A stretch of 64,000 nt of DNA from Pseudevernia furfuracea (taxonomy: Eukaryota > Ascomycota > Lecanoromycetes > Lecanorales > Parmeliaceae), in assembly GCA_022315425.1 (NCBI GenBank), contig JAIUPT010000028.1, positions 992,001 to 1,056,000 on the forward strand. Direction: 5' to 3'. The notes beneath the pieces were generated by a model, which saw only the letters and a program-made list of their open reading frames with translations, ran no database searches and was not told where the DNA came from. Each line of letters starts with the position of its first letter. Within the stretch, counting starts at the first letter, position 1. The position numbers and the translations under genes were made by a program. This document shows positions 1 through 9,511 of the stretch, piece after piece.

Positions 1-1233
1 CATTGCTCCGCAGACAGTAGGGATGTTAGAATATTACAGTTGACACTGAAGCTAGGATTCCTCTCGAAAGAGTTCGTCCTGAAATGATCCTTCGCCTCGA
101 AATGCTTGGTCATTTGCTCAACTGGGGCAGGTCTATTGAGCGTTCTCAGTATCGTAATCGCCATCGAGGTGCAGTCCGTGTCAGGTGTGAGATTACGTGC
201 TTCATTGGCTGATGTCAGCTCTGGTGTTCCACTGCAAATTAAGGTCCTCACCAAAGCTTAGCAACCCGTTTCCTGATCGGAAAGAGGACTCAAGAAGCAC
301 TCGATAGCTGATCACAACCAAGTTCGTCCTCGGTGAAATTCCCATGTAGAAAGGCTGGCACTACCTGGTTTGCGTGTCAAGCTGCTCATTTGTCAATCAA
401 ATGTCATAGATACTTACCCAAAGCATCTCAAAATTCGTCGACGGAAAAGTGCCAGGAATTCCGCCAGTGCCCCTACCTTCTCCATCAGATACCACACTGC
501 AGAGATACTTCTCCGCGTCCGAATCCCAAGCAGAAATATGTTGAAGATACGCCGCTGTTGAAGATGGGGATCCCATCATGCCGTGCATCCTTGTATGATG
601 CTTCAACCTATCAAAATCCACCGTACCAATAAAAGCTTCTAGCGAGTACAAGGCTGCCGTCTGAGTGTCTTGATACAGCACAGCGGGATCGAAGCGTGAT
701 AGCTTTTGCGCCTGAAGCTCCATGAGAGAATGTTCCCCTGGAAAGCTAAAAGTGAATCCGGCCTCTCGAAGCAAGCGCAAGAGAGTTGGGACTATGAGCT
801 CGAATCCCACATGCCATTCCTCGTTCACATTCCAGGTCATGAGTCTCTGTCGAAGTACTACTACCGCTCGGGATATCCTGGCATCGATGTCTAGAGGCAT
901 CAGCTCACCAAGTTGGAGGTGGGCATCCCGGTGTCGGGATAAAGCAAGTAAGGCAGCCATGGTGTTCATGAGGCCATCATAATTGGATGCGTACGGCTCC
1001 CAGCCTCCGTCAGGTTGCTGAGAATCCAGAATGTAACGAAAGCTGGTCGGGAACAACCAGATCTCTCGGTTGTCGACTGTTTTCGTGACCATTGATACCC
1101 ATGCTGTGTCGTATACCGTACAGGAAATTGACCCGCTGGCACCATCGTAATCACTAACCAGACCTCTCAACAGACTCGCAGCCTCCGCTTTGAGATTTGC
1201 CATGTCTATGGAATGGAGATTCGCGGTAATCAA
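1..1233 (-). pseudogene. broken class II diterpene cyclase (CPS/KS-type), 3' end off the window
   Basis: The N-terminal exon (418-1203 or 1233) reads as the N-terminal half of a fungal bifunctional ent-copalyl diphosphate/ent-kaurene synthase: DTAWV near residue 45, a QQPDGGWE motif, and an alpha-barrel pattern ending FEMLW. These enzymes cyclise geranylgeranyl diphosphate in gibberellin and related diterpene pathways. A donor GTAAGT (412-417) and acceptor after AACCAG give an intron 365-417. Exon 2 (252-364) begins VVPAFLHGNFTEDELG but shifts frame around 295-310, hitting TGA. The following family-like stretch VLLESSFRSGNGLLSF lies in another frame. A 43-base intron (209-251) leads to NEARNLTPDTDCTS, where the catalytic DxDD is DTDC (171-182). 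Frameshift plus motif loss indicate a pseudogene. It runs off the left edge, so the class I (DDxxD) half is not visible. Confidence 0.75.
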
Positions 1234-2038
1234 GATAATTCTCTTTCGATTTAACCACTATCCCGGAGTCCGGGCATCTTCAATTCTCCGTAAATACCGA
1301 CCGGACTACGGGCCTTGTAGTTTGCCGAAGTAATTTCCACGTGGTGCAAACAGTGGGAGAGGTTCTAAAAACGAGGGCTTACAGCCAAGTCTCTTCGTTT
1401 TAGGGTGAGCTACGTTCCCATGAGTCTCACGTTGTGGTCAACCGCCCGTCTAAAAGCCAATCGGTGACTTAATAAATGCACAGCAAGGCTCACTAGCTAT
1501 CCAGCTACTGCGAGTGCCATTCATGTACTTCGAGCTATTTCGATCTACCTTAGGCGGCGTATTGTCGCGTATTACCATGCTGGTAATTACCAGCCACCAG
1601 CCACCTGTTTTATGTACATAAACATCCGTATATGCCATGAACGAATAATTAGTCTTTCAATCACTCTAGCATATCTGGTATCCTACTTTCATCTCACTTC
1701 CTTATGACTTTAAGACGTTCTTAGAGTCGTTTGATCCCAAACAACCTAAAATTGTACCCCCAACGTATAAGAAGCATGCGTTATAGTATCTCAGATAATG
1801 TGGCTAGGGCGGGAGATTGATTGGATGACTGTTATTATTCCGCTAACGGAGGGGGGAAAGCAACCACATTGCAATTTGGATCAACTACTCACAGAGTCGA
1901 TTCTGCACGATGGAGCTGGTCCCACGGAGCAGAAATTCAAGTCTCCTCCCATTTTCTCATCAGTGTGACAGACCATTCCACGCAGCTTTTGTATTTGCAT
2001 CGAATATCTGGAAAGTTCTCCAACCTCTCTTTATACGG

Positions 2039-2539
2039 CTAGCGATACTCTCCAGGGAAGCCATCATTCGGATGCGCAGCTCCGCAAAGAATCTGATATG
2101 CTCTGTCTCCACTGACCGTTTTCGGACCATTTCTGGAATGCAGTCTGTCCCATTCATCATATACGCTCTTAATCTCGAACTCTTGCGCCGTCATGATTAG
2201 AATAATCTTCAGCTCTGGCATCGCCAGCTCCGATCCTATAAAATTGCGTGGCCCGAATTCAAACGGCCGATAGGCGCCTTTAGGAGGTTACAAGCGGTCT
2301 CCTTCTTCAATAAGCCAACGTTCTGGAAGGAATTCGTTTAGCTCAGGCCAGTAGTTAGGATCGCGGCGAATAGCCCAAGAATTCGACCAGACATGGAATC
2401 CGTCCGTGGGGTCAAGTCCTTGTATGGAATAGCCTGGCTCACCACTGCGAGCACTTGATAGTGTTTCTTTGACAGCAGCCAAAGTGTAATGAAGTTGGCT
2501 TAGAAGGTGAGGGTTCTCGCCGCAAAAGTTCATTGGCAT
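2039..2539 (-). pseudogene. cytochrome P450 C-terminal relic without heme cysteine
   Basis: This is the C-terminal third of an E-class fungal P450. It shows a degraded K-helix (VKETL, then missing residues), DGFHVWSNSWAIRRDPNYW, a PERW motif, and a heme-binding segment reading FEFGPRNFIG at about 2243-2272. The invariant cysteine of FxxGxRxCxG is replaced by phenylalanine. An in-frame TAA stop (2288-2290) interrupts the same frame just upstream, where relatives usually have a residue before PPKGAYRPFEF. The frame then continues to a normal-looking end at 2039. Nothing recognisable remains upstream of 2539, so the first two thirds are lost or scrambled. It lies about 0.8 kb upstream of the start of the cyclase relic, on the same strand, and was probably part of the same terpenoid locus. 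The family is clear; the exact CYP family is not. Confidence 0.75.
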
Positions 2540-3065
2540 ACATGTTGGTCACCTGTAGTGTTGATGCTGTGTAGAAGTAGTCATTCATCTCTTTTGCTGC
2601 GTATTTTACCTTGTGCGGTAAGGACTAGAGTAGCGGCGGGAAGTAAGTACCCCTGTACAGTACAGAGTACACCCTTGTTGACAATATTATTCTTTCATTT
2701 ATTCGTCTCGTTCTTCTCATGTACGTGTGTGGCAAATTAATCCTTTGACCAGATGATATGATAATATAGCAGGTACTCGTAGAGCGACGTTGCAACGGTG
2801 GCTTGACTGTGTCGCCTCGATCGTAGCCTTTCAAAAGACATCCTGATCTAGCTATATTTGTATATTTTGGGATCTTCTCTTGACTCCTTCTGAACGGCAA
2901 TAGGTAGCAGACCAGAGTTTCCTTCGACCTGGTCTATGCAGAGCTAAAGTCATTGCGCCAAGAGACCTTGGATACCGGAGGTACAGCCTCGTTCAATCCA
3001 GTCTGACTTCTTCCTATCCTTCGTCGTCTCATCACCATCACTACAACATCACCAGACTCATCCAG
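2540..3065. other. intergenic, upstream of CYP51
   Basis: No gene is seen. The last ~150 bases before the CYP51 ATG are C/T-rich with CATCACCATCAC-like runs, typical of a fungal 5' leader. No convincing sterol-response or TATA motif could be fixed by eye. Confidence 0.5.
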
Positions 3066-4779
3066 ATGGCATCACTCACAGTTTTTGAAAGCCTCGTCCC
3101 TGTGAACGCCTGGAGCATCGTCGCTGCACTCGCTTGCATCTTGGTCCTTGCGGTTCTGGTAAACGGTCTTCAGCAGACTCTGCTCAGAAACCAAAATGAA
3201 CCGCCCGTGGTGTTCCACTGGCTACCACTTATTGGCAGTACAGTAACTTATGGCATCGATCCCTTCAAATTTTTCTTCGAGTGCCAGTCCAAGGTGCGTA
3301 TTTGTGATCCCTAGAATATTTTGAAAGCCTCGATACGTGAATGCTAACACTGATTGCCAAGTATGGCGATATCTTCACCTTCATCCTTCTTGGTAGGAAA
3401 GTTACTGTCTACCTTGGATCAAAAGGCAACCAATTTATCTTGAACGGAAAGCTCAAAGACGTGAATGCCGAAGAGATATATTCCGTCTTAACGACGCCCG
3501 TCTTTGGCAAGGACGTCATCTACGATGTGCCAAATGCCAAATTTATGGAGCAGAAGAAAGTACGCTACACAATAAGCTTCTCAAAAGCTCCTCTAACACG
3601 CCTCACCAGTTCATCAAGGTCGGCCTCACCTCTGACTCTCTCCGCTACTATGTTTCATTAATGGAAGACGAGATTCGCTCTTTCATCAACCGGACCCCCC
3701 ACTTCAAGGGCTCGAGCGGCACCGTCCAACTGCCTCCAATAATGGCCCAGATTACCCTCTTCACCGCTTCTAGAACCTTGCAAGGGAAAGAAGTCCGCGA
3801 AAAGCTCGACACCACCTTCGCAGGCTTATACCATGAATTGGACGACGGCTTCCAGCCCATCAACTTCATGCTCCCATGGTTCCCGTTGCCTCAAAATCGG
3901 AGGCGAGATAGAGCTCAGAGAAAGATGACCCAAATCTACACCGACATCATCAAAGCACGACGCTCAGAGGGGAAACAAAAGGACAGCGAAGATATGTTAT
4001 GGAACCTGATGACCAGTGTCTACAAAGACGGCACACCCGTGCCAGACACCGAGACCGCACACATGATGATCGGCCTGTTGATGGCAGGGCAGCACTCATC
4101 CTCCGTCACTAGTTCGTGGATAATGCTCCATCTCGCAGCGCAACCAGAGATCATGGAGGAGCTTTATCAAGAGCAGACGCACATCCTAAGTGATAATCCT
4201 CTGACCTACGAAAACGTCCAACAACTTCCCTTAGCCATGCACGTGATACGCGAAACCCTCCGCCTCCATCCTCCAATCCATTCCATCATGCGAAAAGTTA
4301 AGAACCCGCTTCCGATTGCAGGCACCGACTGGGTGGTCCCGCCGTCGCATATTCTTCTCGCTGCGCCTGCAACTATGGGGAAGAGCGACGGTTACTTCCC
4401 GAACGCAGAGAAGTGGGATCCGCATCGATGGGAAAGCATGGCAGATCCCAAGGACGAGGAGAAGGAGAAGATGGATTATGGATACGGTCTTGTGTCTACG
4501 GGAGCCGATAGCACGTACCTGCCCTTTGGCGCAGGCAGGCATAGGTGCATTGGCGAGCAGTTCGCGTACTTGCAATTGACTATTGTTTTGATTGTTATGG
4601 TGCGGGAGTTCAAGTTGATGAATGTGGATCGTGAGAAGGGCGTCGTTGCTACGGATTACTCGGTGAGTGGCTGCTTTGTGCCCGTTGTGAGTTTTTATGT
4701 AACGCTTGTCTAGTCATTGTTTTCTCGACCTATGGAACCAGCACGAGTGAAGTGGGAGAGGCGCACGGGATGCGCTTGA
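3066..4779 (+). CDS. cyp51: lanosterol 14-alpha-demethylase (CYP51), 514 aa, intact
   Basis: This encodes the P450 that removes the 14-alpha methyl of lanosterol/eburicol in ergosterol synthesis at the ER, and is the azole target. Exons are 3066-3293, 3362-3559, 3610-4662 and 4714-4779. Together they give 514 residues, the normal family length. Visible features are an N-terminal membrane anchor (about residues 15-36), NEPPVVFHW, the substrate-recognition region YDVPNAKFMEQKK (130-142), the I-helix AGQHSSSVTSSW (301-312), ETLR (357-360), and the heme motif FGAGRHRCIG with Cys455. Most fungal CYP51s have YDCPNSK where this one has YDVPNAK. The last intron separates a 22-codon terminal exon. The gene sits beside a dead diterpene cyclase and a dead P450, so it may be an extra paralogue rather than the housekeeping copy; the window cannot decide this. 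Family identity is very secure. Confidence 0.96.
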
Positions 4780-5139
4780 ACCACATGGTCAATGCATCGT
4801 TGCTCTAGGCGAGGAATAAAATGGTAAAGGCTACCAGAGTAGTAGCCTGAGAGGGTTTGATCTTGGATCTCCAATTTCAAGTTTATAAACAATTTCTTAA
4901 TCCCTTCGATGTGGACTGTTGTATCTCCAACCATTTTCATCTACGGAATTTGCTGGACTGAAAAATAAAAATTGCAGTATGACTATCATTGAATATCAAA
5001 GAAGTACTTCTTGAAAGCGTAGCAAACGCATCCTATCAAGCTCCATCACCAAATACGCGTATTGATGCGAAACCTTGTCTGCGTACCCTGGCGGGCTATG
5101 CCTTTGTCGTCAGTCTCACTTGTATTGACCCGAGAAAAA
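4780..5139. other. convergent intergenic stretch
   Basis: This lies between the 3' ends of CYP51 and the leftward F-box-like gene. It contains AATAAA-like runs (near 4815 and 4962) that could serve 3' processing. No other gene is seen. Confidence 0.4.
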
Positions 5140-5934
5140 TTAGGTATTCAGACTCCGTGGATGGAATACCATACGACGGTCCTCACCTTCACCAACCATG
5201 ATGGTCGCGGGCCCGAGCAAGTTTTCCAACACAGGCTTCAACCTCCGTTCGTTGTCGGCCTGCATCTCCGGCCCCGATCGAGGATTCATGATAAATAAAA
5301 GACCTTGATTGAGCTCACGCACCACTTTCAGCACAACGTTTTCGAACCCAGTGAGCGGCTTCAGTGCTTCGAGAAACATGTTGAGCATGTCACTGCTTGG
5401 CAGTCCAAGTCCAAGTGTGCCATATGTTAGAGTGAGATTGCAAGTGGATTTCGGAGCCATGTTGAACTCATTGAGGCGGAAGATGGCGCAGTCTTCTCGG
5501 AACTCGGTCATGGTGGGAGTGTCCATCCAGAGCTGGTTGGTAATGTGGAAGTGAAATTCGACATTGCGAATCCGTGCTGGGTTCACGGGCCTCGAGAAGT
5601 TGGAATCCGCGTGATCAGGACAGCCGTAGTAGATTCTGCAGGTCGCTTCCTGGTTGATACGCTCCAAGGCCTCTTCGCTTATAGCCTTGGAAACTTGGAG
5701 GATGCCGAGGTCTCCTGCTCTCAAGAGATTCCCAACGATCATATCTCGTATCTCGCGCGGGATAGCGACGAAGAGAGATACCTTGATCTCCGAGTCGATA
5801 TGACTCTTCCTCTCCTTGCCAAATACGGCCTCCGCCGTCTCCGACTCGTTATGGGTTCTCTTTCCAAGTGCACTGCCAGTCAGAGATCTAGACCGGCTTG
5901 ATACACCAGACATTGGCGTATCCGAGGAAGACAT
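5140..5934 (-). CDS. F-box-like hypothetical protein, 264 aa
   Basis: A single open frame without introns. After a Ser-rich, basic start (about 45 residues) comes an F-box-like core, IPREIRDMIVGNLL (about residues 58-71), then LQVSKAISEEAL and a region of alternating beta/alpha character. This matches the common fungal class of short proteins with a degenerate F-box and no recognised C-terminal domain. F-box proteins usually recruit substrates to SCF ubiquitin ligases, but the motif here is partial and the role is not established. It could start at Met1 or Met8. It is convergent with CYP51. Two further F-box-type loci (9.5 and 10.4 kb) make this a small local cluster. Confidence 0.7.
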   Translation of the reverse strand: MSSSDTPMSGVSSRSRSLTGSALGKRTHNESETAEAVFGKERKSHIDSEIKVSLFVAIPREIRDMIVGNLLRAGDLGILQVSKAISEEALERINQEATCRIYYGCPDHADSNFSRPVNPARIRNVEFHFHITNQLWMDTPTMTEFREDCAIFRLNEFNMAPKSTCNLTLTYGTLGLGLPSSDMLNMFLEALKPLTGFENVVLKVVRELNQGLLFIMNPRSGPEMQADNERRLKPVLENLLGPATIMVGEGEDRRMVFHPRSLNT

Positions 5935-6192
5935 TGCCTGCTTCCTGTTTCAGAGCGGGTTTTCTGTGGAGTGGTTGGGATCCGGAGTTGAGTGCCTTCA
6001 GGGTTGAGGACGGGCGTGTAAAGCTGAAAGTAATCAGAAGGAGGACGTAAATATATAAGCAACTGTACGGATTGCGTCAAACCGAGAAGAGAAGAGCCAC
6101 CTTTTTAAAGAAAGCTATGTGAAACTTAGGAGAACATCTCATTGACTTCGTTGTTATAAAATTTCCTTGTTCATCGGTGTCTTTGTGCTACG
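5935..6192. other. intergenic, no gene seen
   Basis: This is the upstream region of the F-box-like gene, with no open frame of interest. It leads into the tandem duplication that follows. Confidence 0.4.
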
Positions 6193-6374
6193 CTGCTTCC
6201 TTGTCTTGACCTATGAGCGTTGAATATCTTTGTCGTAGAGGATCGAGAGTAAATCTTCATCGTACGGTTCCGAAAGTTTGTGCCTGCTTCCTTGTCTTGA
6301 CCTATGAGCGTTGAATGTCTTTGTCGTAGAGGATCGAGAGTAAATCTTCATCGTACGGTTCCGAAAGTTTGTGC
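6193..6374. repeat. 91-base tandem duplication (2 copies)
   Basis: Copy 1 (6193-6283) and copy 2 (6284-6374) both start CTGCTTCCTTGTCTTGACC and run to GTTTGTGC. They differ at one visible base (GAATATC versus GAATGTC). The near identity suggests a recent duplication. No open frame spans it. Confidence 0.9.
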
Positions 6375-6562
6375 CCGCTGCATTAGTGCGAGATCATAGG
6401 TGTTGAGCTGCAGTGTTGTAAAATGCACCTAGTCTCCTCAGCTTTTCCCAACCCTCTCCATTCTCCCACACTCATCACCGTCCCCATCCTGCTCTCATCC
6501 ATCGACACATCACTCCGCGTCCCACACATCCGCAAAGCATTACGAACACCTACATCCATACA

Positions 6563-7000
6563 ATGACCAAACTCACCGCAGCCGAGCTCCGCGCCATGTC
6601 CGAGCATTACACATTTGACGCAGCCAGCATCAATGACATGGCACTTACAATCGGTGTTGAAAAAACCAAAGCTATCTGTGACTTCGTCAGATCTCCTGCA
6701 ATATCGACTGTTCAAGGGCCACAAGCCCCAATTACCATCAACAAATCCGTGCCTGGGCCCAATATACCTCAAGTCAACAACCAAGCGATCAAGCAGGAGA
6801 CTCGAAACAAATCCGTGCCTGGGCCCAATATACCTCAAGTCATCAACCAAGCGATCAAGCAGGAGAATCGAAACAAATCCGTGCCTGGGCCCAATATACC
6901 TCAAGTCATCAACCAAGCGATCAAGCAGGGGAATCGAACAATTCCCACGACAGACCCACGAAACAACACCGGAACCACCAACGATCATCCAAATCCATGA
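6563..7000 (+). CDS. possible small repeat protein, 145 aa
   Basis: An ATG-started frame whose first 60 residues are non-repetitive, with an acidic/helical look (AAELRAMSEHYTFDAASIND). Three near-identical 22-residue units built on KSVPGPNIPQV.NQAIKQ follow, then a Pro/Thr/Asn-rich tail. The unit length (66 bases) is a multiple of three, so expansion preserves the frame. The opposite strand and the +1 frame are also open because of the same repeat, so openness alone is weak evidence. No family is recognised. No intron or signal peptide is seen. Confidence 0.3.
   Translation: MTKLTAAELRAMSEHYTFDAASINDMALTIGVEKTKAICDFVRSPAISTVQGPQAPITINKSVPGPNIPQVNNQAIKQETRNKSVPGPNIPQVINQAIKQENRNKSVPGPNIPQVINQAIKQGNRTIPTTDPRNNTGTTNDHPNP
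6740..6937. repeat. 66-base tandem repeat, 3 copies
   Basis: Copies begin at 6740, 6806 and 6872, each with AACAAATCCGTGCCTGGGCC. They differ at only a few positions (for example GTCAACAAC versus GTCATCAAC, GAGACTCG versus GAGAATCG). Each includes the palindrome GGGCCC. Confidence 0.92.
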
Positions 7001-8500
7001 TGTCCCTCCAAGCTCGCCCAAAGTGGCGCTGTGACGACCTGATCAATGAGCGGACCGCAATCCTGAGTCACGGGTGAAGGAGTATAGACAGGTGTTCAAT
7101 GTCCAAATCTCGATTTGGAAAAGACAGTCTTGAGGCCGAGCAACTCATAGGCGTGTAGCTCATAGAGTAGCTAATGAGAGATATCATGTCCATTCAAATC
7201 GATCGCCAACCTCTCTCTTCCTATGGGAGTGAATTTTAACAGTATGGCAACAAATGACTCCAGGAGCTTGTCTTGGCAATAGAGAACGAGTGCATCATGT
7301 CAACGGCCATCGCCAAGCATATAGACCCAGTCATTGCCCAGCCTCCCTCCCATATCCTTCTCGCCTACTTAGAAGATATAATCTAAAATGTTGGACTTCG
7401 AGGTAGAGTATCGCTCCGGTCCAGGATCCAATGAAACTGCCGAGTATCCATGGGCATCGGCGGTGCAAGTTGCAACGATTCTTCTTATCTTTGATCCAGC
7501 CATCGAGGCAAGTTATTTCATCTTCTGCCCGTACGTAATACAGCGTGTGGGACGTTCACGGCGAGAGATAGTCTTGTGTTGGACGAAAGGGTTTTTCTTC
7601 TGAAGCCGATAATCCTGAGCGCATGTCCTAGGTCACGGGCTGCTTGGAACATCTCATGTGCAAGGCTCTGCGTTATCTTCCTTAGTCTCTCTGGTTCCCG
7701 AGGGGAAATTTTAAGTCTTTCCTAAGATTCGGGAAAGATGATACAAAGTCATAGCTGAAGTTTGTCGAGGAATCTTGAGGTACTGAATGCATGGGGTAAT
7801 TTGCCTAAAGCCTTGTGGAAGCTGGGTATGGAGCTCGAGCTTTCTTGTTCAGACTTCCCAACGTTCACAGAGCGCGCATGAGAGAGATGTCGGCTTCGAA
7901 CTCCTAAACTAGGGATTTGATTAAGTCTTGATTCTTTGACCGACATCTGAACTCGATGTCTCGATATAGTTGGCGCGTTGCTACTGCAGAGATGTCTTTA
8001 GAAATGAGACATAAAGCCTTCAGATGCATTGGTATAGAGATCTTTCAATACCGAAGACAGACAAAATTAGCTTTCTCCCTCTGTAGCAGATTACGAGAAA
8101 TTGTCGTGGCTAGATGACGACTGTTGTGGCAGTGAGAGGGAAGCGCGCGGACAGTTTACGTCGGTAGCTCGCATTTGCCTCTAGGAGCTCCACTGGCAGC
8201 TTGTTGAAGCCAGAGACATTGGCCGGATTCTACTTAGTGCAGGGATCGCCTAAGAGAATCAAGATTTGAGCAACCAGTGCGAAGGGTGGCAGCTACTAAT
8301 CGGCTAGGTACAGGACTGAAGTACTCGTACTTTAATGTTGTGCCATGAGGTTGACTGTGTAAGGTCTGCAGCTCAACATTGGTTTTGGCTATTTATAGTT
8401 GCTACAAAGAGACCACCGAGAGGTATCTACTCCAAAGTTTAAGAAATCGCTACACCACTTGTCGTGGCCATCGCCTTCCATACGAGCTTTGTGACAAGTC
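7001..8500. other. gene-poor stretch
   Basis: About 1.5 kb in which I see no recognisable gene, RNA or repeat. Short open frames exist (for example 7388-7603), but none has a motif, splice-supported extension or compositional signature of coding. Confidence 0.4.
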
Positions 8501-9040
8501 CTACGACTCCGCCCCCTCCTTCATCATCTCCACCCTCCTCTTCAAGTCCTCATTAAACCCTTCATACGTCGTCTTAAGTATCCTCTCCATCAACCACGGA
8601 CTCATCGCCCAAAACATGAACCCCCAGAACTCTTCATTCTGCGAAATAGTCATGCCGCCTTTTGTCACCTTGCTCTCCTCAAACCTGAACGTGCACCCCC
8701 GACAATATGCTGTAATTAGGCGATCCCTTCAATTCGAAGCAATTGGGCGTATTTTGCGTTATTGTGGCGACGAATGGCGGGCCTATATTGCAGCAGAAAT
8801 ACCACAGTTGAGGGCCGAAGGATCCGGGGAGGAGGGGTCGAGGGGAATGATGGCTTTGAAGCGGCCGATGTGCTAGGTGCAGAGGTTGGGGAAGTCGAGG
8901 AGCTGCGAGAGTGGTCGTTGTTAGTATGCAAAGTGATGGGGAAAGCAGAGGCTGGGGGGTGTACGAGTACCACGCTCCGGACTTTCCTCGGTTTGTCATG
9001 GAGGATGGATGCACGACATCGACGCTCGTTATTCGGTATT
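8501..9040 (-). pseudogene. broken SRPBCC (START/Bet v1-like) domain gene
   Basis: The minus strand ends with a well-preserved exon running from about 8690 to TAG at 8501-8503. It reads FRFEESKVTKGGMTISQ, then EEFWGFMFWAMSPWLMERI and YEGFNEDLKRRVE, matching the C-terminal half of fungal SRPBCC ligand-binding proteins. Upstream, an intron with branch ATACTAAC and acceptor CTCTCGCAG leads into LLDFPNLCT, a TAG stop (8873-8875), then HIGRFKAIIPLDPS. Relatives have Trp where the stop lies (WHTGHFKxIxPLDP). A short N-terminal exon ending KPRKVRSV (about 8990-9040) fits the family start. The middle of the domain is scrambled, with further stops. This is a clear pseudogene; the ligand of the original protein is unknown. 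Confidence 0.65.
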
Positions 9041-9057
9041 CGGTACACCACCAACAC

Positions 9058-9511
9058 GAACGAACGAGCCGGAGCTAATAGCTTGGCTTAATGCTTATGG
9101 ATCATCGCATTGACAACTAGGGTCGCGTAAGACAAGCGTAGAACGTAAGTTTGCGCATGAGCGAGCCTGGAGAGGGAGTGGGTCAATGCCTGTCACGAAT
9201 TGGGCCAAACTAGGTATTTGAAGAGATGGTTATTGAGAACTTCCGACATTGAAAATCGATGACCTCTGTAAGATTACATTCCTTACATGACAGAGCTGAA
9301 TATAGCGTCCGGATATTTCTGCAGACATGATGACATGATATATGTGAAGGTTGTATTTATTTATGGACTATGTTTGAGGCCTAAGGGGTTAGGCTAGGGT
9401 TAAGGCATCCATGAGACCAATACAATACTCCTTCTCCTTCCAGACTCATCAACCCAACGGTCTTTCATCCTTGAGCCACATCTATTGCCATCATCGGCCC
9501 TCGATCATTTC
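9058..9511. other. intergenic, no gene seen
   Basis: No gene is seen. It contains GGGGTTAGGCTAGGGTTAAGG near 9385-9405, loosely like fungal telomere repeats but too short to interpret. Confidence 0.35.

Noticed and set aside
6383..7021. Minus-strand open frame of 212 codons over the 66-base repeat
   Set aside because: The repeat length is a multiple of three, so every stop-free frame stays open; no motif or start context supports it.
8379..8876. Plus-strand open frame of 165 codons
   Set aside because: It is antisense to the SRPBCC relic, whose conserved residues are on the minus strand.
9380..9410. Telomere-like GGGTTA sequence, and TAGGGTTAGGG near 61950
   Set aside because: Only about two repeat units each; too short to call an interstitial telomere.
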